Positions 41,338 to 49,541 of a stretch of 64,000 nucleotides of DNA are shown here, piece by piece. Where the stretch lies: assembly GCF_019449275.2 (NCBI RefSeq), contig NZ_JAHZQZ020000020.1:1-64000 (forward strand). Direction: 5' to 3'. The notes below the pieces were generated by a model. The model did no database searches and was not told the DNA's origin. It saw nothing but the letters and a program-made list of their open reading frames with translations. Source of the stretch: Microbacterium sp. HD4P20 (GTDB lineage Bacteria; Actinomycetota; Actinomycetes; Actinomycetales; Microbacteriaceae). A program made the position numbers and the translations under genes. The stretch's first letter is position 1, and each line of letters opens with the position of its first letter.

Positions 41338-43452
41338 GTGGCACAAGACGTGCTCACCGACCTCACCAAGGTCCGCAACATCGGCATCATGGCTCACATC
41401 GATGCCGGCAAGACGACGACGACCGAGCGCATCCTGTACTACACGGGAACCAACCACAAGATCGGCGAAACGCACGACGGTGCATCGACGACCGACTGGA
41501 TGGAGCAGGAGCAGGAGCGTGGCATCACGATCACCTCTGCTGCTGTGACGTGCTTCTGGGACAAGAACCAGATCAACATCATCGACACCCCCGGCCACGT
41601 CGACTTCACGGTCGAGGTCGAGCGTTCGCTGCGCGTGCTCGACGGCGCCGTTGCGGTCTTCGACGGCAAGGAGGGCGTCGAGCCCCAGTCCGAGACCGTG
41701 TGGCGCCAGGCCGACAAGTACGACGTCCCCCGCATCTGCTTCGTCAACAAGATGGACAAGCTGGGCGCCGACTTCTACTTCACGGTCGACACGATCGTCA
41801 ACAAGCTCAAGGCGAAGCCCCTGGTCATCCAGCTGCCCATCGGCGTCGAGAACGACTTCATCGGCGTCGTCGACCTCGTCGAGATGCGCGCACTGGTCTG
41901 GGCGGGCGACGCCAAGGGTGATGTCACCATGGGCGCCAAATACGACATCCAGGAGATCCCGGCCGACATGGCCGAGATCGTCGAGAAGTACCGCGAGATC
42001 CTCCTCGAGACGGTCGCCGAGTCCGACGAGGAGCTCCTCGAGAAGCACTTCAGCGGTGAGCCGCTCACGGTCGCCGAGATCAAGGGCGCCATCCGCAAGC
42101 TGACCGTCAACTCGGAGCTCTACCCCGTGCTCTGCGGATCCGCGTTCAAGAACCGCGGCGTGCAGCCGATGCTCGACGCGGTCGTGGACTACCTCCCGTC
42201 GCCGCTGGACGTGCCCGCCATCGAGGCCCACGACCCGAAGAACGAAGAGAACATCATCGAGCGTCACGCCGACCGCGATGAGCCCTTCACGGCGCTCGCG
42301 TTCAAGATCGTGACCCACCCGTTCTTCGGCCGCCTCACCTACATCCGCGTGTACTCCGGTCACCTGGACTCGGGCGCGCAGATCGTCAACTCGACGAAGT
42401 CCAAGAAGGAGCGCATCGGGAAGATCTTCCAGATGTACGCCAACAAGGAGAACCCGGTTCCCTCGGTCACGGCGGGTCACATCTACGCGGTCATCGGCCT
42501 CAAGGACACGACCACGGGCGACACGCTGTGCGACAGCGCCAACCAGGTCGTCCTCGAGTCGATGACGTTCCCCGAGCCGGTCATCGAGGTGGCGATCGAG
42601 CCCAAGACCAAGGCCGACCAGGAGAAGCTGGGTCTGGCGATCCAGAAGCTCGCGGAGGAAGACCCGACGTTCCGCGTCGAGCAGAACTCCGACACCGGTC
42701 AGACCGTCATCAAGGGCATGGGCGAGCTGCACCTCGACATCCTCGTGGACCGCATGAAGCGCGAGTTCAAGGTCGAGGCGAACGTCGGCAAGCCGCAGGT
42801 CGCGTACCGCGAGACGATCAAGAAGTCGGTCGAGAAGCACGACTACACCCACAAGAAGCAGACGGGTGGATCGGGTCAGTTCGCGAAGATCCAGTTCACG
42901 ATCGAGCCTCTCGAGGTCACGGCCGACAAGACGTACGAGTTCGAGAACAAGGTCACCGGTGGCCGCATCCCGCGCGAGTACATCAGCCCGACCGACCAGG
43001 GCTTCCAGGACGCCATGAACGTCGGCGTGCTCGCCGGCTATCCCATGGTGGGCGTCAAGGCGATCCTGCTCGACGGCGCGTCGCACGACGTCGACTCGTC
43101 CGAGATGGCGTTCAAGATCGCCGGCTCGATGGGCTTCAAGGAGGCCGTCCGCCGCGCGAACCCGGTCATCCTCGAGCCGCTCATGTCCGTCGAGGTGCGT
43201 ACGCCCGAGGAGTACATGGGCGACGTCATCGGCGACCTGAACTCGCGTCGTGGGCAGATCCAGTCCATGGAGGATGCTCAGGGCGTCAAGGTCGTGCGCG
43301 CGCTGGTTCCGCTGTCCGAGATGTTCGGCTACATCGGCGACCTGCGTTCGAAGACCTCGGGCCGTGCCGTCTACTCCATGGAGTTCGACAGCTACGCCGA
43401 GGTTCCGCGCAACGTCATGGACGAGATCGTCCAGAAGACCAAGGGCGAGTAG
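41338..43452 (+). CDS. fusA: Elongation factor G
   Basis: A 704-residue translational GTPase catalysing ribosomal translocation. G1 [14 protein letters not shown], switch [11 protein letters not shown] and G4 NKMDK are intact, and domains II-V are complete ([19 protein letters not shown] in domain [12 protein letters not shown] in domain IV). GTG 41338 with AAGGA 8 nt upstream gives the normal N-terminus; the earlier in-frame ATG at 41284 lies in the spacer. A strong hairpin follows the stop codon. Confidence 0.98.
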   Translation: MAQDVLTDLTKVRNIGIMAHIDAGKTTTTERILYYTGTNHKIGETHDGASTTDWMEQEQERGITITSAAVTCFWDKNQINIIDTPGHVDFTVEVERSLRVLDGAVAVFDGKEGVEPQSETVWRQADKYDVPRICFVNKMDKLGADFYFTVDTIVNKLKAKPLVIQLPIGVENDFIGVVDLVEMRALVWAGDAKGDVTMGAKYDIQEIPADMAEIVEKYREILLETVAESDEELLEKHFSGEPLTVAEIKGAIRKLTVNSELYPVLCGSAFKNRGVQPMLDAVVDYLPSPLDVPAIEAHDPKNEENIIERHADRDEPFTALAFKIVTHPFFGRLTYIRVYSGHLDSGAQIVNSTKSKKERIGKIFQMYANKENPVPSVTAGHIYAVIGLKDTTTGDTLCDSANQVVLESMTFPEPVIEVAIEPKTKADQEKLGLAIQKLAEEDPTFRVEQNSDTGQTVIKGMGELHLDILVDRMKREFKVEANVGKPQVAYRETIKKSVEKHDYTHKKQTGGSGQFAKIQFTIEPLEVTADKTYEFENKVTGGRIPREYISPTDQGFQDAMNVGVLAGYPMVGVKAILLDGASHDVDSSEMAFKIAGSMGFKEAVRRANPVILEPLMSVEVRTPEEYMGDVIGDLNSRRGQIQSMEDAQGVKVVRALVPLSEMFGYIGDLRSKTSGRAVYSMEFDSYAEVPRNVMDEIVQKTKGE

Positions 43453-43460
43453 CCCTGAAC

Positions 43461-43492
43461 TCCGGGATGCCTCCGCGACGAGGCATCCCGGA
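43461..43492 (+). terminator. Hairpin after fusA
   Basis: A perfect 13-bp stem, TCCGGGATGCCTC (43461-43473) with its complement at 43480-43492 and loop CGCGAC, 8 bp after the fusA stop codon. No T-run. It separates fusA from tuf, which therefore probably has its own promoter within 43493-43609. The AT-richer stretch CTCTACTAAGCTAG (43522-43537) is a candidate -10 region without a clear -35. Confidence 0.75.
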
Positions 43493-43609
43493 GCACAACT
43501 TCACACAGATCCAACAGAAACCTCTCTACTAAGCTAGAGAAATCCCCGTAGAGAACCGGCGCACACCAGCGTCCGGAAATCTCTACACGAACGTCCTGAG
43601 GAGGACCCA

Positions 43610-44803
43610 GTGGCTAAGGCCAAGTTCGAGCGCACCAAGCCGCACGTGAACATCGGAACGATCGGTCACGTCGACCACGGCAAGACCACGCTCACCGCCG
43701 CGATCTCGAAGGTGCTCGCCGACAAGTATCCGTCGGCCACCAACGTGCAGCGCGACTTCGCGTCGATCGACTCCGCTCCCGAGGAGCGCCAGCGCGGTAT
43801 CACGATCAACATCTCGCACGTCGAGTACGAGACCCCGAAGCGTCACTACGCCCACGTCGACGCCCCGGGCCACGCCGACTACATCAAGAACATGATCACC
43901 GGTGCCGCCCAGATGGACGGCGCGATCCTCGTGGTCGCCGCGACCGACGGCCCGATGGCGCAGACGCGTGAGCACGTTCTGCTCGCCAAGCAGGTCGGCG
44001 TGCCGTACCTGCTCGTCGCGCTGAACAAGTCGGACATGGTCGACGACGAAGAGATCCTGGAGCTCGTCGAGCTCGAGGTCCGCGAGCTGCTGTCCAGCCA
44101 GGACTTCGACGGCGACAACGCTCCCGTCATCCAGGTCTCGGGCCTCAAGGCGCTCGAGGGCGACGAGAAGTGGGTCGAGAAGATCGTCGAGCTCATGGAC
44201 GCCGTCGACGAGTCGATCCCCGACCCGGTGCGTGACAAGGACAAGCCCTTCCTCATGCCCATCGAGGACGTCTTCACGATCACCGGTCGTGGCACGGTCG
44301 TCACCGGCCGCGCCGAGCGTGGCACGCTGGCCATCAACTCCGAGGTCGAGATCGTGGGTCTGCGCCCGACGCAGAAGACGATCGTCACCGGTATCGAGAT
44401 GTTCCACAAGCAGCTCGACGAGGCCTGGGCCGGCGAGAACTGTGGTCTGCTCCTGCGCGGCACCAAGCGTGACGACGTCGAGCGCGGCCAGGTCGTCGTG
44501 AAGCCCGGTTCGGTCACCCCGCACACCAACTTCGAGGGCACGGCGTACATCCTGTCCAAGGAGGAGGGCGGCCGTCACAACCCGTTCTTCACGAACTACC
44601 GCCCGCAGTTCTACTTCCGCACCACCGACGTCACCGGCGTCATCACGCTGCCCGAGGGCACCGAGATGGTCATGCCCGGCGACACCACCGACATGACGGT
44701 CGAGCTGATCCAGCCCATCGCCATGGAAGAGGGCCTCGGCTACGCGATCCGTGAGGGTGGCCGCACCGTCGGCGCCGGCACGGTCACGAAGATCCTGAAG
44801 TAA
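43610..44803 (+). CDS. tuf: Elongation factor Tu
   Basis: A 397-residue EF-Tu that delivers aminoacyl-tRNA to the ribosome. [18 protein letters not shown] and NKSDM nucleotide motifs and the [19 protein letters not shown] segment are present. The GTG start has GAGGAGG about 6 nt upstream. It is the only tuf in the window. A UUCG-looped terminator follows. Confidence 0.98.
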   Translation: MAKAKFERTKPHVNIGTIGHVDHGKTTLTAAISKVLADKYPSATNVQRDFASIDSAPEERQRGITINISHVEYETPKRHYAHVDAPGHADYIKNMITGAAQMDGAILVVAATDGPMAQTREHVLLAKQVGVPYLLVALNKSDMVDDEEILELVELEVRELLSSQDFDGDNAPVIQVSGLKALEGDEKWVEKIVELMDAVDESIPDPVRDKDKPFLMPIEDVFTITGRGTVVTGRAERGTLAINSEVEIVGLRPTQKTIVTGIEMFHKQLDEAWAGENCGLLLRGTKRDDVERGQVVVKPGSVTPHTNFEGTAYILSKEEGGRHNPFFTNYRPQFYFRTTDVTGVITLPEGTEMVMPGDTTDMTVELIQPIAMEEGLGYAIREGGRTVGAGTVTKILK

Positions 44804-44819
44804 CTTCGGATTCACCGTC

Positions 44820-44841
44820 GACGGATGCCGCGGCATCCGTC
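44820..44841. repeat. 22-bp perfect palindrome after tuf
   Basis: GACGGATGCCG followed directly by CGGCATCCGTC, with no loop, 16 bp after the tuf stop codon. It is two copies of the genome-frequent word GGATGCC/GGCATCC placed head to head, just before the real terminator hairpin. Confidence 0.75.
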
Positions 44842-44848
44842 ACCGACA

Positions 44849-44874
44849 GGGGTCGGGCCTTCGGGTCCGGCCCC
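44849..44874 (+). terminator. Intrinsic terminator of tuf
   Basis: An 11-bp stem, GGGGTCGGGCC (44849-44859) and GGTCCGGCCCC (44864-44874), with two G-U pairs and a stable UUCG tetraloop, followed by a short pyrimidine-rich stretch. Confidence 0.85.
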
Positions 44875-44910
44875 TTCGTCGTCCCCTCGCCCCCTCGTTC
44901 CCCCTCATTC

Positions 44911-44960
44911 CCCTCGCTCTCCCTCGCTCTCCCTCGCTCTCCCTCGCTCTCCCTCGCTCT
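44911..44960. repeat. Five perfect 10-bp tandem repeats
   Basis: CCCTCGCTCT repeated five times without change, preceded by degenerate copies from about 44890. It forms the pyrimidine-rich left flank of repeat array 4. Confidence 0.93.
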
Positions 44961-44961
44961 C

Positions 44962-45152
44962 GCGACCATGTCCCTTTCCTCGCGACCATGTCGGTTTCTC
45001 ACCGACCATGTCCCTTTCCTCGCGACCATGTCGGTTTCTCACCGACCATGTCCCTTTCCTCGCGACCATGTCGGTTTCTCACCGACCATGTCCCACATGC
45101 TCGGTGAGAAACCCACATGCTCGGTGCGGAAGGGACATGGTCGGCGGGGAGG
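44962..45152. repeat. CATG inverted-unit array 4
   Basis: Units of exactly 20 bp start at 44962, 44982, 45002, 45022, 45042 and 45062. They alternate between GCGACCATGTCCCTTTCCTC-like and GCGACCATGTCGGTTTCTCA-like sequences, so the higher-order period is 40 bp. After the centre near 45093 (CATGT-CCC-ACATG) the orientation flips to ACATGCTCGGTG-type units at 45095, 45115 and 45135. A purine-only tract (45148-45180) follows. The rest of the 44804-45272 gap holds the tuf terminator and the start region of the next gene. Confidence 0.9.
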
Positions 45153-45272
45153 AGGGAGGAGGAAGGAGGGAGGGGAGGATGCGGCTCCTCCACAGGGGCC
45201 CCGGTGCGACGGTTCTCCACAGAACGCCGCCGCTTCCAGGAACGGAGTACCGAGTCCCGGCACAGTGACGTG

Positions 45273-46250
45273 ATGACCAATCGCTCTCGTCGCGCCCGGA
45301 TCGTTCGCCGCGAGCCCATGCGGCCGGATGGATCGGCGATCGGCGGGGCCGTGCCGTTCGGCGGTCTTCCCGCCGGCCACCACACCCGGCTGCGGGCGGG
45401 AGCCTACGTCCTCACCTCGGAGTGGGAGCATCTGTTCAGTGAGGGCAAGCTCCGCACCCGTGCGGTTGCGGTCGCCGAGCGGTGCGGGTTCGAGCATGCC
45501 GCGTTCTGCCGGACCGCCGCTGCGGCGTGCCACGGTCTTCCGGTGTACCGCATGCGCAGCGACCGCGTCGACATGATCGTGGCCTCGAGGACCACCCGTC
45601 ACGACGGCAGCGACGTCGTTCGGCACCAGGAGCCCCTTCCCGCGCAGGATGTCGTGGTCATCGACGGCCTGCGGGTGACGTCGCTGGACCGCACCGTCTA
45701 CGACGTGATCCGCACCGCGACGCCGGAAGCGGCCATCGCGGTTTACGACGCGGCCCTGCGTGCCGTCGCGTGGGACGACGACACGCGCACATACGACGTC
45801 GCCAAGGCCGAAGCGTTCCGTGACCTCGTGGATGCCCGGATCTCACGCGGCGCCGGTGCTCGCGGCATCCGTCAAGCCCGCTTCATCTCCGAGATCGCGG
45901 ACGGTCGCGCGCAACTGCCGGGCGAGAGCGTCACCCGACTCTGGATGCTGCAGCTCGGGGTGCCCGCGCCCGAACTGCAGTACCGCATCGACTTCTCCGA
46001 CGGCGGCTTCGTGCTCCTCGACTTCGCGTGGCCGAAGCTCGGCCGTTGGATGGAGTTCGATGGAGAGGCGAAGCTCACCGAGCCGGAGTTCATGGGTGGC
46101 CGTACCGTGGCTGAGGTGCTCGCCGACCAGGCCTTGCGCGAAGAGCGGGTGCGGCAGGTCACTGGCTGGCGTTGCGATCGCCATGGGTTCGAGCGGATGC
46201 CGTCATTCGAAGAGTTCGCGGTCTACCTCCGTACGATCCGCCTGCGCTGA
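45273..46250 (+). CDS. AbiEi-like protein with C-terminal PD-(D/E)XK/DUF559-type domain
   Basis: A 325-residue protein of a family common in actinobacteria. The N-terminal half has the AbiEi-antitoxin-like arrangement (RTAAAACHGLPVYRM, then VVVIDGLRVTSLDRTVYDV). Residues about 230-300 have a nuclease-like core, YRIDFSDGGFVLLDFAWP, then MEFDGEAKL and TGWRCDRHGF, reminiscent of DUF559/Vsr endonucleases. ATG 45273 follows shortly after repeat array 4. No AbiEii-type toxin gene lies beside it, so it is an orphan and may act as a regulator or nuclease rather than an antitoxin. Confidence 0.7.
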   Translation: MTNRSRRARIVRREPMRPDGSAIGGAVPFGGLPAGHHTRLRAGAYVLTSEWEHLFSEGKLRTRAVAVAERCGFEHAAFCRTAAAACHGLPVYRMRSDRVDMIVASRTTRHDGSDVVRHQEPLPAQDVVVIDGLRVTSLDRTVYDVIRTATPEAAIAVYDAALRAVAWDDDTRTYDVAKAEAFRDLVDARISRGAGARGIRQARFISEIADGRAQLPGESVTRLWMLQLGVPAPELQYRIDFSDGGFVLLDFAWPKLGRWMEFDGEAKLTEPEFMGGRTVAEVLADQALREERVRQVTGWRCDRHGFERMPSFEEFAVYLRTIRLR

Positions 46251-46317
46251 GTCGTCCCGGCCCTGCTCGGCGCGTCCCCGCTGCGCCCCGCGCGGCGCGG
46301 CTCGGTCCTGCGCCGAT

Positions 46318-46505
46318 GCCGACCATGCTGGTTTGCCGCCGAGCATGTCGGTTTCGCACCCACTATGTCAGCATGCTCGGTGCAGGACCGGCATGGTCGG
46401 TGCAGGACCGGCATGGTCGGTGCAGAACCAGCATGCTCGGCGCAGAACCCACATGGTCGGCGCAGAACCGGCATGGTCGGTGCAGAACCAGCATGGTCGG
46501 TGCAG
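46318..46505. repeat. CATG inverted-unit array 5
   Basis: Two and a half forward units (GCCGAGCATGTCGGTTTCGC) from 46318 meet about seven reverse units (GCATG(C/G)TCGG(T/C)GCAG followed by AACCA, GACCG or AACCC) at 46371, 46391 and every 20 bp. The centre (TATG-TCAG-CATG, 46363-46374) is a decayed palindrome. It fills most of the 331-bp gap before the small gene at 46582; the remainder (46251-46317) is GC-rich and shows nothing. Confidence 0.87.
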
Positions 46506-46581
46506 CGGAGGGGTGGTGCGGAAGGAGAGCGAGACGTCAGAATGACGGGGGATGCCCCGCCGGGGCCGAGAAGGAGCAGAC

Positions 46582-46797
46582 ATGGGTATCGACGACCTCG
46601 TGAACCAGGGCAAGGACTTCCTCGAGCAGAACAAGGACAAGATCGACGACGTCATCAAGTCCGAGCAGGCCGAGGGCGTGAGCGACAACGTCCTCGACGC
46701 AGCTGCCGACTTCGTCAAGAAGGTCGCCCCGGACAGCATCGACCAGCACGTCGACGGCGTGCGCGACAACATCGACAAGGCCGTCGGCAACGAGTAG
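46582..46797 (+). CDS. Small acidic helical protein, possibly MT0933/Rv0909-like antitoxin family
   Basis: A 71-residue acidic protein (GIDDLVNQGKDFLEQNKDKI at the N-terminus, DNIDKAVGNE at the end) with AAGGAG 5 nt before ATG 46582. The pattern of short Lys/Asp amphipathic helices resembles the MT0933-like (Rv0909) putative antitoxin family, but the match is by composition and layout only. It has its own terminator and no toxin partner next door. A small stress or antitoxin-like protein are both plausible. Confidence 0.6.
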   Translation: MGIDDLVNQGKDFLEQNKDKIDDVIKSEQAEGVSDNVLDAAADFVKKVAPDSIDQHVDGVRDNIDKAVGNE

Positions 46798-46812
46798 ACG
46801 CGGCACCGTCGG

Positions 46813-46842
46813 GAAGCGGCTCGGGAAGACCCGGGCCGCTTC
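46813..46842 (+). terminator. Terminator after the small acidic protein gene
   Basis: A 13-bp stem, GAAGCGGCTCGGG (46813-46825) and CCCGGGCCGCTTC (46830-46842), with one G-U pair and an AAGA loop, 15 bp after the stop codon. Confidence 0.82.
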
Positions 46843-46887
46843 TGCGTGCACGGCGCGGCATCCGTTCCTCCTGCGCGGAGGAGGGCC

Positions 46888-46916
46888 TTGACGCAACCGG
46901 ACACTCGGCCTACCTT
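46888..46916 (+). promoter_or_regulatory. Promoter of the first LAxTG surface protein gene
   Basis: TTGACG at 46888-46893 and TACCTT at 46911-46916, 17 bp apart, about 160 bp upstream of the start codon at 47079. The leader carries a small hairpin, AACACG/CGTGTT, around 46926-46945. Confidence 0.6.
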
Positions 46917-47078
46917 TAGCCCTGGGAACACGTTTCGGTTCGTGTTGGGGAAATAGCCGGGCTTCGGAGGATGTGGGATCCACCCGAGTTCTGTGGATAC
47001 ATCTATTCGCGAGTCGGAGCGTGCTGGGAGGGGCTCCAACTGGGGCACCCTGCGTCGTTTCGACCAAGGGTGAATAAG

Positions 47079-48824
47079 ATGTTCAGTCGCATTTTCGTGC
47101 GCGCCTCTAATACTGGGGACATGCGCCGCCGCCTGCGCGGATCGCGGGCAACCGAGCGGAGGATCGCTCTCCGCAAGCGCTGGGGAGTCGGGGGTTTCGC
47201 GACGTTGCTCGCGGGCGCGCTGGTCTTCTCGGGCGTCTCGCCGGCGATGGCTGACGAGGGGAGTCCGCCCGATGGCACCGCCACCGCGGCGACGTCGCTC
47301 GTACAGGACAACCCAGCACCGGATGCCGCGGCCGATGCGGCCGGGACGACACCGGTCGACACGCCCGTGGATGCACCGGCGGTAGTCGCGCCGGTGCAAC
47401 CACCGGTGATCGAGGCTCCGGTCGTGGATATGCCCGTCGGGGAAGCTCCCGTCGAGGCGCCTGTCGTCCAGGGACCCGGCACCGAAGGACCGCCGGCTGA
47501 CGTGCCGGTGACACCTGAGACTCCCGCGGCCGACGAGGCGGGGCCGCCCGAGGACACGCCGGCCGAACCGGACACGGCCGTTGCGGTGCAGGCTCTCGAG
47601 GTGCAGGCCGAGACGACGGCCGAGGCCGAGGTGACGGCCGAGGCCGAGGTGATGGCCGCCCAAGCGGCGCTGGTCGGCGTCGTCGGGGTGCTCGAGCCTG
47701 CGACGAACGTGGAGAACAACGTGACGTACTGGGAGGACCGGTACAGCGAATACGGTGCGGTGTGCTTCAAGTACGCGGGGAACAGCATCTACGGCAGTGT
47801 GACCGATGGCGGCCTCACCGTGACGCTCAACCCGTTCGATGAGATGTGGGAGGGTGACGGCTTCGTCGCCCTGATCGTCAAGGGGAGCACCCTCAACAAC
47901 GTCATCGTGAACCCGGAGTCGGGTGTCGCCTATGCGTCGCCGCCCACTCCGAGCGGCAACCAGTCGACGGTTTCGCACTGGATCGTGTGCATCGGCGAGG
48001 TTCCGGATGAGCCCGGCTCGCTGACCATCGTGAAGGAGTCGCCGGAGGGAGCCGGCCTCGCGGGGGCGATCTTCACTGTCACGCCGAACCCGGCCACGGG
48101 CGACGGAAGCGTCGAGGTCGTGACCGGTCCCGACGGGACCTTTGCCTTCGCCGGCACCGTCCTGCACGGGATCTACACCGTGACCGAGACAGAAGCGCCG
48201 CCCGGCTACCTGCTGCCGGCGTTCGCCTCGCAGCAGGTGGCGGTCGGGTCCGGGCAGAGCGTCAGCGTGACCTTCGTCGATCCGCTGGGCAGTGTGACAT
48301 GGCTCAAGCACGATGATGAGGGAGCGCTGCTCGGTGGTGCGACGTTCCAGGTCACCGCGACCGGCGGCGACGCCGTCGCGGCGCCGTGGGATCTCGACGC
48401 CAACCCGATCGCGGTGCTCGACAACACCGGACAGCTCGGCTACACCGGCCGTGACACGGATGCCGATGCCGGCGAGTTCCATGTGGCAGGGCTGCCGACC
48501 GGCACGTACTCGGTCGTCGAGACCGTCGCCCCCGCGGGCTACGAACTCGACGCTGACGCGCAGGGATTCACCATCTCTGACGCGACGCCGAATCCGTCGC
48601 TGGGGATGCCGTTCGTGAACGTCAAGAAGTCGCCGCCGCCGCCGCCCGCACCGCCCGCACCGCCTGCGCCGCCGGCACCACCGGCGCCGCCCGCACTCGC
48701 TGTGACGGGTGGCAGTGAGCCGGCTCCGTGGGTGCTGCTCCTGGGCATCATGGCGACGCTGACCGGGGCGCTGACGCTCCTCGTGGTGCGGCGCCGTGGC
48801 GGAGAAGGGGCACCCTCCGAGTGA
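47079..48824 (+). CDS. Cell-wall surface protein with two SpaA/prealbumin-like domains and LAVTG sorting signal
   Basis: A 581-residue exported protein. A long, basic signal peptide ends at about residue 57 (SGVSPAMA-DEG). A Pro/Ala/Glu/Thr-rich stalk (about 60-200) leads to a domain of about 105 residues (205-310: YWEDRYSEYGAVC to SHWIVC) shared with the gene at 49542. Two SpaA-like, isopeptide-forming domains follow (GSLTIVKESPEGAGLAGAIF with VTETEAPPGY; GSVTWLKHDDEGALLGGATF with VVETVAPAGY). A PPAPPAPPAP stalk precedes the LAVTG motif (about residue 540), a membrane helix and RRR, as expected for a sortase-E-type substrate. The ATG at 47079 has AAGGG 8 nt upstream; ATG 47121 is an alternative. 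Confidence 0.87.
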   Translation: MFSRIFVRASNTGDMRRRLRGSRATERRIALRKRWGVGGFATLLAGALVFSGVSPAMADEGSPPDGTATAATSLVQDNPAPDAAADAAGTTPVDTPVDAPAVVAPVQPPVIEAPVVDMPVGEAPVEAPVVQGPGTEGPPADVPVTPETPAADEAGPPEDTPAEPDTAVAVQALEVQAETTAEAEVTAEAEVMAAQAALVGVVGVLEPATNVENNVTYWEDRYSEYGAVCFKYAGNSIYGSVTDGGLTVTLNPFDEMWEGDGFVALIVKGSTLNNVIVNPESGVAYASPPTPSGNQSTVSHWIVCIGEVPDEPGSLTIVKESPEGAGLAGAIFTVTPNPATGDGSVEVVTGPDGTFAFAGTVLHGIYTVTETEAPPGYLLPAFASQQVAVGSGQSVSVTFVDPLGSVTWLKHDDEGALLGGATFQVTATGGDAVAAPWDLDANPIAVLDNTGQLGYTGRDTDADAGEFHVAGLPTGTYSVVETVAPAGYELDADAQGFTISDATPNPSLGMPFVNVKKSPPPPPAPPAPPAPPAPPAPPALAVTGGSEPAPWVLLLGIMATLTGALTLLVVRRRGGEGAPSE

Positions 48825-48873
48825 CGGCGGGAGGGGGCGGAGCCGCCAAGCTCTGTCCCCTCTTTGTCGGCCG

Positions 48874-48914
48874 CGGGAGAGGGCGGGAGGCCCCCCGAGG
48901 TCCGCCCTCTCCCG
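48874..48914 (+). terminator. Terminator after the first surface protein gene
   Basis: A 13-bp perfect stem, CGGGAGAGGGCGG (48874-48886) and CCGCCCTCTCCCG (48902-48914), with a GC-rich loop that can extend the pairing, 49 bp after the stop codon. Confidence 0.8.
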
Positions 48915-49187
48915 TTCCCGGGTTCTCCCGGGCGCACGTGCCCCTCGCCCCCGACGGCGAGGGGCACGGGTGTGTTCGGCGATCGTGCGCGATGACGGAT
49001 GCCGCGGCTCGAGGATCCGTCACGATTCGGCGATTTGGCGGATCGGGGTAGCGCTGCGCGCGCGCCAACCGATAGTGTGCACAAGCGACGGTTCGCCGTC
49101 GTCCGTGTGCTCACCCGAAGGGCGCTCGGGCTGGCCGTGTGTCACCCGCACATCAAGACGGCCGGAACTGCCCCCTGGGGCAAGGGA
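48915..49187 (+). other. Spacer upstream of the hairpin array
   Basis: No gene is supported; the open frame running through it belongs to no recognisable protein. GATAGT at 49071-49076 could be a -10 box, but no matching -35 is visible, so the promoter of the second surface protein gene remains unplaced. If it lies here, the whole hairpin array at 49188-49524 would be part of the transcript leader. Confidence 0.35.
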
Positions 49188-49524
49188 CGACGCGCCCCCG
49201 CGCGTCGGTATGGGAAATACGGTGCGCCCCCGCGCACTGCTGGGAAGAACGGCGTGCTCTGCACGTCTCTGGGAAGAACGGCGTGCTCTGCACGTCTCTG
49301 GGAAGAACAGTGCGCCCCCGCGCACTGCTGGGAATACAGTGCGCCCCCGCGCACTGCTGGGAGAACGGTGCGCCTCGGCGCGCCGCTGGGAGTACGGCGC
49401 GCCTCGGCGCGCCGCTGGGATGACGGCACACCCCGTGTGCCGCTGGGAAGACGGCACCTCGTGTGCCGCTGGGATGACGACGCGCTTGGCGCGTCGGTGA
49501 GAGACGGCGTGCTGATGCGCGCCG
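49188..49524 (+). repeat. Tandem array of twelve hairpin units with covarying stems
   Basis: Twelve units of about 29 bp (27-32). Each has a conserved linker CTGGGA(A/T/G)(G/A)AC and a hairpin of 6-8 bp. Hairpins lie at 49188-49207, 49221-49238, 49251-49267, 49280-49296, 49308-49327, 49337-49356, 49366-49385, 49395-49414, 49424-49442, 49452-49468, 49478-49496 and 49505-49524. Left arms include CGACGCGC, GGTGCGC, GGCGTGC, CAGTGCGC, CGGCGCGC and CGGCACAC, and each is matched by its own complement across loops such as CCCC, TCT, CTCG, TTG or TGAT. Nearly all pairs are Watson-Crick with a few G-U. The linker after the last hairpin doubles as the ribosome-binding site of the next gene. A 29-bp period is not a multiple of three, so it is not a protein repeat. 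Confidence 0.9.
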
Positions 49525-49541
49525 ACTGGGGAAGGAACGCT

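Noticed and set aside
43493..43609. A confident tuf promoter
   Set aside because: An AT-richer stretch is present, but the best -35 and -10 candidates are more than 20 bp apart.
49188..49524. CRISPR array
   Set aside because: Units are contiguous; the conserved part is about 10 bp and the variable part is a self-complementary stem, not a unique spacer. No cas genes are present.
48999..49541. Upstream extension of the second surface protein gene through the hairpin array
   Set aside because: The signal peptide and ribosome-binding site place the start at 49542; the extension is open only because the array has few stop codons, and its 29-bp period rotates the frame.
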